DNA from: Lucifuga dentata
Taxonomy: Eukaryota; Chordata; Actinopteri; Ophidiiformes; Bythitidae
NCBI GenBank assembly: GCA_014773175.1
Contig: VXCM01000305.1
Location: forward strand, 245,012 to 309,011
Direction of reading: 5' to 3'
DNA length: 64,000 nt
The notes beneath the pieces are model-generated. The model was not told where the DNA came from. It saw only the letters and a list, made by a program, of their open reading frames with translations, and did no database searches. Shown here piece by piece: positions 51,863 to 60,097 of the stretch (positions are counted from its first letter, which is position 1; each line of letters begins with the position of its first letter). Made by a program: the position numbers and the translations under genes.

Positions 51863-52489
51863 TTCCAGAAAATAAAATGTTGCTCTGCTTTGTAACTTGC
51901 AGTCTTGCGTCATATATCCATGGGTCTCTCATGCTTACTTTAGCAGCTACGTTGACGATGCAGTACAGCTGTGTCACTCAGTCAGTATGGAGACATTTAG
52001 CTTCAACCAACTGCTGCAGGTCACGGTGTAAAATTTAGAAAACAATTTCATAAGTTTCTAAACAGTCACAAGTTGAAAATGATCTTTTTTGATAAGAACT
52101 ACAACACTGCCTTATGAAGCCTTGACAGTTTTGATTACGTAAACCATTGAGACAACCAGTCATTTCCTGAGTGTGTGTGGGTGACAGGTTGCCTACAGCA
52201 CTGAACAACACAAAAGCAGCTGTACATTCATTCAGGGCTCAAGAACATTTGATTGTGAGAGCAGCAAAGCTTACAGACTCCTAATGCGCAAGTTCACATC
52301 TAATTCTCAGGTCATCACTGACTTGCCAGAAGGTGAATTAAATGCTTTTCAGCTCATTTGATTTTACAGTTTTTTGACTTATTCTTGAGAAGTTATACAA
52401 CAAGGGAAAATGACAAAGTGCTGACAGAAAGTTCTTAGTAGAGAATGCAGCACTGTGTAGTGACACATATATTATCTCTTACTTGCTGC
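51114..52489. other. Non-coding DNA with a purine-pyrimidine alternating tract
   Basis: No gene seen. (GC/CA) alternation at 51821-51862 (GCACGCGCACGCGCGCGCAC and then (AC)n) has the base pattern that favours Z-DNA. Confidence 0.5.
51821..51862. repeat. (CG/CA)n-(CA)n alternating repeat
   Basis: About 20 bases of mixed CG/CA alternation followed by eleven AC units; potential Z-DNA-forming sequence. Confidence 0.9.
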
Positions 52490-53225
52490 CTATACAAGCT
52501 TTCACAAACTTCATAAGCTGCTGTGACTCACTAACTTCACTGACCATAAGTGAGAAAACTACCTGCATGTAAAGCTTTACAAGTGGCCACTGAGTATGCT
52601 TCTTTAATATTTTGAGGTAGGCTGTTCCATAGCTTGGGGGCATAGATAGCAAATGCTGCATCTCCAATTTTTCTCTGCGAAGAATGACAGATGTCTAGCA
52701 GTTTGGCAGAGGAAGATCTAAGGGTGCGTGGAGGGAGATAGTGTCAGCTAATTGCCTAGCTTATGAATGAGCTCATCGTGCTTGGTTTTAGGGCAGAGTA
52801 GAAGAATTTCCATTTTATCTTCATTTAATTTAAAAAAGTTTGCACTCAATTTGTTAATGTTTGCACTCAATTTGTTAATGTTGGCTAAACACAGTCACAG
52901 GGAGTTCAATGCATTTGTGTCATCAGACTGTATGATGACATCATCAGCATAACTATGATAATGGATGTTATGTTGTCTGATAATGTTACCTAGTGGCTGC
53001 ATGTACGGTATAATGAATAAAGTAGGGTGCTGAGACAACTGCCTTGTGTGACACCACACAGAATGTCATGAGTGTCCTTGATACCTGATCTCTACAGTTG
53101 ATGAAAAATTTTCTCTCAGTGATGTATGATCTGAACCAGTCAAGAACACTTTCACAACCCAGCACTCCAGATGGTAAGGATTTCATGATCAATTGTGTCA
53201 AAGGCTTTAGTTTTAAACGTTTTAA
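52490..53225 (-). pseudogene. LINE reverse transcriptase remnant (L2/Rex1-like)
   Basis: On the minus strand, successive reverse-transcriptase motifs can be read across frameshifts and stops: VLDWFRSYITER (about 53150), CGVTQGSCLSTLLYSLY (about 53010-53060), SYADDVIIQS with the catalytic YADD at 52951-52940, KLNEDKMEILLLCP (about 52800-52840), and near the C-terminus GDAAFAIYAPKLWNSLP (about 52610-52665). The order is that of CR1/L2/Rex1-clade ORF2 proteins. The stretch normally lying between LNEDK and the NSLP motif is missing, so there is an internal deletion of several hundred bases. A 21-bp tandem duplication (52838-52858 and 52859-52879) sits in the middle. It has multiple stops and cannot encode active enzyme. 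Confidence 0.85.
52838..52879. repeat. 21-bp tandem duplication inside the LINE relic
   Basis: GTTTGCACTCAATTTGTTAA plus T is repeated exactly twice, head to tail. There is no N between the copies, so it is a real or polymerase-derived duplication. Confidence 0.85.
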
Positions 53226-54240
53226 AAATGTTTTGAAATTACAATCAGAGAACAGACTGAAGCTGAGGAAACTAATAATTAATGAGGCTGGGTGCAGATG
53301 TCAAAGTATGAGACGCTTACTTAAATCTTGCTAATAATAAGTTCACACGTTTTCAAACTGTTTATAAGTATGGGTTAATTTTGAATTGTCAAAATTACTG
53401 ATTATTAAATTATTTAATTGTCAGGTAACTAAGCCTAGTTTTAGTTTACATGAGCTTAACGGGGATTCCTTCTGGTGAAAGATCTGAATTTGTGAATCTG
53501 TTGTTGTGATATGTCATTCTAAGGTATGATTTAAATTATTTTGTATAGTGGTAATGGGTAGTATTTCAACCCCTGGAAATTTTGTTCTTTGGGATCAATT
53601 TTGAATTTCTTGTGTATAAGCCGACTCCCCAATTTGCTTTGTGAAATTTGGTAATAAAAACTCAGCTTATACTTGAGTATATACAGTATAATTCAAGTCA
53701 AAAAGCTCTGAATTGTGAAAAGTATAGCAGTCTGACAAGTGTTAGAAAGCTGTATGTGACCTTAATGTAACTTTGCCTTACTTGAAAAAGTAAGCTCTAT
53801 AATTCAAAAATAAATCAGGGTTTACTTTACCAGTGGACACCAAGTGAATGATGGATTTTCTGAGCGACAAATCTGTAGCAGCAGAAATCCAGGTGACCAA
53901 ATTTTCTACCATGTCCAGCTTGGAAGCTTAGCAAATTTTTTCTATTATTATTGCAGATATAAGTCAGATATGGTGTCACTGCTTTGTCACGTATATTATT
54001 AGAAGAATTTTTCAAGTGTATTATTTGATAACAGATTAGCCTGAGGGTTCAGCAACCGAGAAAAGATTGTTATCTTGAGGTTGCTTTCCAAAGACATCTA
54101 CCAGTCTCCCACTGCATGCTGATACTTAGCTGATAATGCAGAGATAAGAGTGAAGTAAGGGAACTACAAAGAGAATTGGAAATTGAAGCAGGGAGTTGAT
54201 AAGACCTTGCTGGGGTAGATAAAGGTAGAACTCTGAAGGG
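53226..54240. other. Non-coding DNA with an old repeat end
   Basis: At about 53611-53690 the sequence reads TGTATAAGCCGACTCCCCAA and then CTCAGCTTATACTTGAGTAT ATACAGTAT. This inverted ATAAGCCGA...TCAGCTTAT arrangement belongs to a widespread vertebrate repeat whose family I cannot name with confidence. No gene seen. Confidence 0.4.
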
Positions 54241-54560
54241 GGCGTGAGCATTTAAACTATATCTACTATCAGCATAGTTAGCACAACTCTGCTAGCATGC
54301 TGTTTGACTGGCAGAAAAATAAAGAATAATACTGAGACACACATAAGAAGCAGTATATTTGTGCTGTGGTAAGCGATTTGTACGTTGCTTACCTCTCGGT
54401 ATACACGAGACATGCTGCGCCTCGCTCAGCACAAGAAGCACAGTGCAGATGCTAAGACTAACATACATCATCAAGAAGCGCCGTTAGCGTTGGATGTACA
54501 GCTAACTGTTAGCTAACATACATCCAAAGCTAACCTTTAGATCTAAATATTATGTTAGTT
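54241..54560 (+). mobile_element. Diverged copy of the element at 55160-55600
   Basis: The stretch TTGTGCTGTGGTAAGCGATT ... TGCTGCGCCTCGCTCAGCAC aligns by eye with TTGCGCTGTAGGGAGCGGAT ... CCCTGCGCCTTGGTCAGCAC at 55305-55380. The two are direct copies about 950 bases apart, clearly related but well diverged. It ends near an imperfect hairpin (TTGGATGTA ... TACATCCAA, about 54490-54527). Confidence 0.55.
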
Positions 54561-54955
54561 GCTCATGTTAAATTTCAATTACAAGCATAGAGTATATGCA
54601 TTTACAAGCCTGTTAGCTCTGTCTAACTGCTGACATTTCACCACGCAATCACTTTTTGGCTCACATGATTTTGCACTTGTGTTGTTTGTTGCCACTCTAC
54701 AAAAACTTAAAAGCTTCTTAAAAGCTTCTCTACCATCATTTTGCTGCTTTTACTTACCATATGTCACACTGCTGCTTCTTCCTTGGTTGCCTTGGTTGGT
54801 TGTTGGTTGGTGGTTGGTTGTGGAAAGGTCACTGGCAGAGCTGTCCTTAAAGAAGTGGTGATTTTGCATGTTTGGGCCCAGTAAGTGCTACCTGCATACA
54901 TGTACTACTGGAGCGGTATACTTAAGATTTGTTTTTCCTACCTGCCTGCCTACGG

Positions 54956-55796
54956 GTGAGGGGAAAAAATTATTTTTCAATTGACTGCGATTCAAATTTA
55001 AATGATTCTAATATTGGTTCCTAAAATAAAAAATGAAGATCTTTTTAATAGTCTAATTTTTAGCTGAATACTAGTAGCATAATGCTAGTAGCATAAGTTC
55101 CGTGTGACATAGCGTAACTGCTCTACTACAAGAAGTGTAGGAGATCAAGCTTATATTAAAAATAACATGGCGAGTGTGACTCTGGTACCTTCGAAGTTTA
55201 AAGCAGATGTTTGGACTTATTTTGGCTTTCAAAAGCAAAAGGACACAAATGAGCCTGACATTTGAAAGATATATAACTTGGGGTATTCACATTATAATCA
55301 GTATTTGCGCTGTAGGGAGCGGATCTGCGCATCTCTCACCTGGCTGCCTACAATCCCAACGCCCTGCGCCTTGGTCAGCACTTCGAACAGTGATAATGCT
55401 GAATTTGACAGACCTCGGAACTCAGATTTTTCCGACTTCTTACTTGGAAAAATGCGTTGGAACGGCACTTGAAGTTGGAACTCCGGCTGGGAAACCCGGA
55501 CAAAATTATCTACCCCGATTTACCGAGTATGAAGTCACTCAACATGGCAGCGCCCGTGGAACCGAGCTTTGTGAATGAAAACAGCTAAAAGGTGAATAAA
55601 GTATTTTTTCTTGCATGAAATTGAAAGAAAAGGGTTGGAATATATCGCCAACATGAGTCATTAGGAAGTGCCCGCGGTAAACACAGCCATTACTGCGTTA
55701 ACTCACCTACATTAGCAGCTAAGCTAGCTTTAGCTTCTGATATAGCAAACCTGATATTTAAAATATAATCGTATAATATATGCCTGCTTACAATCA
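54956..55796 (+). mobile_element. hAT-like relic inserted in MITE copy 6
   Basis: About 840 bases foreign to the MITE. The left part is AT-rich. The middle encodes a BED-finger start (separate entry). The right part is GC-rich, with ATTTTTCCGACTTCTTACTT, GGAACTCCGGCTGGGAAACC and AACATGGCAGCGCCCGTGGA, a pattern seen in fish hAT-type non-autonomous repeats. Its exact ends and 8-bp target duplication could not be fixed by eye. The related sequence at 54241-54560 indicates a multi-copy family. Confidence 0.55.
55167..55265 (+). pseudogene. Truncated BED zinc-finger transposase N-terminus
   Basis: ATG at 55167 opens a 32-codon frame, MASVTLVPSKFKADVW then TYFGFQKQKDTNEPDI, ending at TGA (55263-55265). 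The SKxKADVWxYFGF pattern is the beginning of a BED-type zinc finger as found in hAT transposases and ZBED proteins, which bind DNA at transposon ends. The zinc-binding Cys and His residues that should follow are lost to the premature stop, and the downstream DNA is not recognisable transposase. It is therefore a decayed piece, or the spliced first exon of a formerly larger element. It is too short to encode a working protein. Confidence 0.68.
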
Positions 55797-56066
55797 GAGC
55801 TGCATGGAAGAAAATGTACAGTATGTCTCCACCATGGAATACAGTCCCAGGAGAAGACTACTTTTACAGAGAAATTAAAAATGGCTGTGCCTTCTACATT
55901 TGGACATACGTGTTAGCAGCTGAATATTTGGTTTTGAAAGATTAGGGGATTTCTAAAAGTAACAGGAAAAATAAATAGGGTTTTATGTATTGGAAAATGG
56001 TTGTCAGTATCATAACATATATGCTGGTAGTATTTATTGGGCTTAAACATGCAAAATCACCATGAG

Positions 56067-57341
56067 TTCAAATCCATAGAAAAGAAGGTAAGCCCAGATT
56101 AACTTCTCATCATTTAAGCAGTCTAGGAATAACAGAGGGATAGTGAGAGAGCTTGGCATGTGAGGGTAATGTGTGGATGAAACAAGTTTGAGAAAGACTT
56201 GATTAACCTGCCAGCTTGTGGTAATGTGGTGGTTTTGGCTTTACTTTTCTGAAGTGCTTGGAACATAGAATTCTGCCTATAATGAGTTTAATTGGCAGCT
56301 TAATTAGTCACTGAAGGAAACCAGGAGCAGAAACAATAACTCCTTGAAGGTAATGTCTTGTTGAAACAGATTTGAAATTGTCATTACAAGATTTTTGTTT
56401 CTGATTTGGATAACACCGTTTAGCCACAGTGATGGTTTCTTCGGTCCAAACTTGGACTGCTAACTCTTTCAGTATTAATTTCCCAAAGTAAAAAGTGAGT
56501 TTTGTTTACATCAAAAGAATGAAAGCCAGGCAGCAGCTGGTACAGGCTGATGGTAACATTTAATTTCCAGCCAGATAAATGTCCCAGTTTGTCACTCCAT
56601 AAAGGCACCTGACAGCAATGTCACATGGGCAGGATAAAGCTTCATCCAGCTGCTGAGGCCTGAGGGAGAAGCTTCATGCCACACCAGAGTCGAACAGAAA
56701 TATCCAAGCATCTGCTCCTATCTGCCCAGGAGCCACTGGCAGATTAGGAAACCTGAAGAGGTCTCTGATTATCTGGGCTCCTGTCGACGTCCTGTTCTGG
56801 TTGGCAGAGGCTCAGGTAGTGTCACCATTCTGAAATTGAATTGGGAAAATTTAATGGGCTTAAAGGCTTTGGCTCTCAGTGGGATGGAGTCAGATGGGGG
56901 TGAAAATGCCAGAAAGTTGTGACAGATGGACAGCTCGCCAGTAGAATACAGAATGATAGAGAAATTCAAAGAGAATTGGGAAAAGTCAAGGAATATCAAT
57001 TGGAAGTAGGTAATCCTGATTAAAGTTCAATTTAGGTCAGTGTTTCAGTATCAGATGTTTTTAAATGTCAGGCTCTCCATATATACTCAACAATAAAATG
57101 AGAATAAATATTCATCACAAACCATGGAAACTAATAACACACGTTTTTAAACAGCTGATGAAATGATTCATAAGGTTTACAGTACACTACTACTGATGGC
57201 GAATCTGTAAAAAGCAACAGTGACTACAATGACTATTAATAATTTTTATTCTCAGAAACTTGAATGACCTTGTTTATGCTTTGTAGTTTTAAAGATGAAT
57301 TTCAACACGAAGGAAAACTAATATTAGAAACACCACGGGAT

Positions 57342-57343
<2 letters not shown>
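56067..57343. other. Non-coding DNA
   Basis: No gene supported. A donor-like AAG|GTAAGCCC at about 56085-56093 has no associated open exon. Confidence 0.45.

Positions 57344-57386
<43 letters not shown>
57344..57386. repeat. (CT)n microsatellite
   Basis: About 20 uninterrupted TC/CT units. Confidence 0.95.
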
Positions 57387-57391
<5 letters not shown>

Positions 57392-57975
57392 CCCCCTTGT
57401 AAAACTCATGTTTCCTCTTTAGATTAATTAAATCACTGTGCAACATTAAAAATTCTGTTCTTAAATATGTATTTTTCTATTTTGCAATTTCTGACATGTA
57501 AATTAATAGTTGGTCTACATATCCCCTGCAGGTAAAATTAGAAAACAAGGGACTGCTAATTTATGATCTGATAATGGTGCTTGTATAACAAATTGTTTCA
57601 AGGGCAAGTATGATGGAAGCATCGTCTTTAAATTCAGAAAAATTAAATCTCTGCCTTATGGAAAATGCCAGTGGATGGAGGCAACTCTGCAGAAAGAACT
57701 AGTAAGTGCTGAGTTTTTGTTTTCTCTCTTTTTATACCTTTAAGTAGGAATTCATCTCTACACGTTCATATGGTATGGACTTCTAATCATGTTTGTATTT
57801 GAGATGTCACTGTCTTATTTGAAAAAAACCTTGTCAGCAGTATTGTGCTGCTGTCTCTCCTCTCCTACAGTCTGGTCTCCTAAAATGCTCCTCCAAAGTT
57901 TGATGCTTTAGATTTTTGCATGTCATTCCATACCCATGTCATGCTTCTGTTAGGAAGATTATCAAATCCTGTTTT
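57387..57975. other. Non-coding DNA, weak exon-like frame
   Basis: From about 57603 a frame (GKYDGSIVFKFRKIKSLPYG...) stays open to CTA|GTAAGTGC near 57702, but the acceptor side lacks a pyrimidine tract and the peptide is unfamiliar. I do not call it a gene. Confidence 0.3.
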
Positions 57976-58010
57976 CACTGTAGATAAAACAATATGTTTT
58001 ATCTACAGTG
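57976..58010. repeat. Perfect hairpin, 16-base arms
   Basis: CACTGTAGATAAAACA (57976-57991) and its exact reverse complement (57995-58010) flank a 3-base loop. It lies immediately beside the Tc1 relic. Confidence 0.9.
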
Positions 58011-58020
58011 TCCGACAATA

Positions 58021-58445
58021 CTACCCTAATAGAGTACCACCTGATCATCACACCTATATGAGCTTGTTGGACATCCCCTGCTGAAACCCTGGGCATTACA
58101 TGGAGTTACCGCTGTGGCTGAGCTGTTGTTGCTCCTAGATGCTTCCACTTCACAATAATAGCACTTACAGTTGACTGAGGCAGATCTATCAGGGAAGAAA
58201 TTCCATGTACTGACTTGTGGCAAAGGTGGCATCCTTTGACACCTAGTCATGATCCCCCACCAGCACCCCCATCCCCACACAGTACCAGTGCCACGTTTAA
58301 CTTGAGTATGACACATTCTACTGCCAGTGTTTGTCTATGGAGATTGCATGACTGTGCTTGATTTTATGCACCTGTTAGCAATAGGTGTGGCTGAAACACT
58401 GAACTCAATAATTAAGACGGATTCCACATACAGTTGTTTCAGCTA
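58021..58445 (-). pseudogene. Tc1/mariner transposon relic
   Basis: On the minus strand, GGTGCATAAAATCAAGCACA resembles the leader of a common fish Tc1 family. It is followed by a broken transposase frame reading approximately CHLCHKS, then LPQSTVSAIIVKWKHLG and TAQPQR before a stop. This is the N-terminal helix-turn-helix DNA-binding region of Tc1 transposase (motif PQSTVSxII..KWK). The catalytic DDE part is absent. Terminal repeats are not clearly preserved. It is dead and non-functional. Confidence 0.82.
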
Positions 58446-58936
58446 GGAGATCAATACATCCAGATAGAGATGTTGCAATGAAGTGTGTGTCTAGCTTTTA
58501 GTGACTTGGTTGTAAGAACACAGAGTGGCAGGTACGAAAATGACAGCACATTAACTTAAACTCCTTCAGGCTCCCTTTTGCCTGCTTTTTCTTCAGCTCT
58601 ACCCCCTCATCTCCCCACCTTTCCCACTTTGCAGACCCATGGGCACTTAATGATGCCTTTCAGAAGAGCATTTCTCTCACTCACCAAACACAGGGGTCAT
58701 GAAAATCCACTGATTGACATGGTTCCCAAATAATCTCTCAAAATGTCAGTCCTCATGGAGAGACTGTTTGCCTTTAAAGCAGCCTCAGTAATCGCTGGCC
58801 AGGAGCATGGCTGGAAGACATGGCTCAGGAGGAGAGAAGAAGGGAAAATAGAAAAGAAGGTGGACACTATGAAAGAAAAAAGTGAGATAAGCATATAAAA
58901 TGCCCAAATAAAACATAAAATCCATATTCTGTAATT
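58446..58936. other. Non-coding DNA
   Basis: No recognisable gene or element; a purine-rich stretch lies at about 58815-58885. Confidence 0.5.
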
Positions 58937-59033
58937 AATTGATAATGCTGCATTATCAATTATGTTTGTTACTAGCATTTATCCAACAAATGCTGAGGAG
59001 AACTGCAGTTCTCCTCAGCATTTGTTGGATAAA
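58937..59033. repeat. Two adjacent perfect palindromes
   Basis: First, 58937-58961: AATTGATAATG and its exact reverse complement around a CTG loop. Second, 58978-59033: a 56-base palindrome with 28-base arms and no loop, centred at 59005/59006, with arm TTTATCCAACAAATGCTGAG and so on to AACTG. They are 16 bases apart. Confidence 0.92.
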
Positions 59034-59639
59034 ATGTGGAAAGTCAATGGCATTAAAGAAGGCAGTAAGAGGAGAGTAAGATACAGCAAATAGAGGTACT
59101 TAGGAACAACATATATTTGGTTTGTGGAAGTTTATTAGCAATTTCAATGTGCTACTTAAACGAGCACTCCTTTGAATGCAAGCAGCTTAAAATACTTGCA
59201 GAAGATATGAGATATAAAGACCATAAGTGTATACCGAATATCAATTTAGAGAATGTGGGAGCATTGCATGGCAATGTTTGCAACTGCTATCAGCAACCCG
59301 ACAGCTAACAGAAGAAGTTGATACTGTGCTGTTGGAAAAACATCAAAGGCAAACGCCTCAAATAGTTTCTCTGGCATGCGAGGTGACCCAGCAGCACTTC
59401 ACTTCCTACATATGCACACATACAAGGGCAAATCCATAAAATCACACATGCGTGCACACACTGCACAAAAATAATATACTCTTACAAGCATAGTCACTGA
59501 ACATGCACATAAACCTCATTTGCCATCATTCAAACTGTTATTTCTCCTGCTGGCATTGCATTTGCTTCCAGACTATCAAAGTCAGCTAACCCAGCACCCA
59601 CTCTCAGTGACCCAGTTGGAAACCTGTCACAGTTGTCTT
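59034..59639. other. Non-coding DNA
   Basis: No gene seen. The small plus-strand frames at 59117-59439 have no recognisable motif. Confidence 0.45.
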
Positions 59640-59760
59640 GACCTTTATCCTCTAAACCTTTGACACCTGCACCCCACTGGCACCCCCACCCCCACACAGT
59701 ACCTGCCAATGTGTCGTTTTTGGAGTACACTGATATGCCTGTTGCTATAGATAGCACAGC
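59640..59760 (-). mobile_element. Second Tc1-related fragment
   Basis: Read on the minus strand, GGTACTGTGTGGGGGTGGGG GTGCCAGTGGGG and then GGTGTCAAAGG match the 5' part of the relic at 58021-58445 (GGTACTGTGTGGGGATGGGG GTGCTGGTGGGG ... GGTGTCAAAGG). The sequence after this point differs, so only the non-coding leader is shared. Confidence 0.5.
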
Positions 59761-60029
59761 AAAGTCAAACTACACAGGGAGAGCAGTGAGGACAGTGATG
59801 CTTTGACACAGAGTCTTGAGATGTTGTGCTTCTTGTCTTTCCAGATGGCATCTGGTTCCTTTGAGGACAGCGTGTGTAAAATGCAGTGACCAAAAGTGGC
59901 CTTATTGCATTATTATGACTCTTTTATCTATTATATTTGTTCAACAGTGATCTTAAACAAGATATTTTGACTATCAGATGAACTGTCTGACAGCACAAAC
60001 ATGCTGGGGCATACGGAATTATTTATACT

Positions 60030-60097
<68 letters not shown>

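Larger units (their letters stand above)
54847..56066 (+). mobile_element. Inverted-repeat MITE (copy 6), split by a large insertion
   Basis: The left arm starts TTAAAGAAGTGGTGATTTTG CATGTTTGGGCCCAGTAAG, and its recognisable sequence stops near 54955 (TTTTTCCTACCTGCCTGCC). The right part resumes at about 55797 (GAGCTGCATGGAAGAAAATG), runs through GATTAGGGGATTTCTAAAAG, and ends with the inverted arm (TTTATTGGGCTTAAACATGC) near 56066. Between the two parts lie about 840 bases of another element. The final TTAA is not preserved. Confidence 0.7.

Noticed and set aside
57533..57702. Exon candidate ending at CTA|GTAAGTGC
   Set aside because: The CCCCTGCAG acceptor leads into stops in the useful frame, and the later TTTCAAG lacks a pyrimidine tract.
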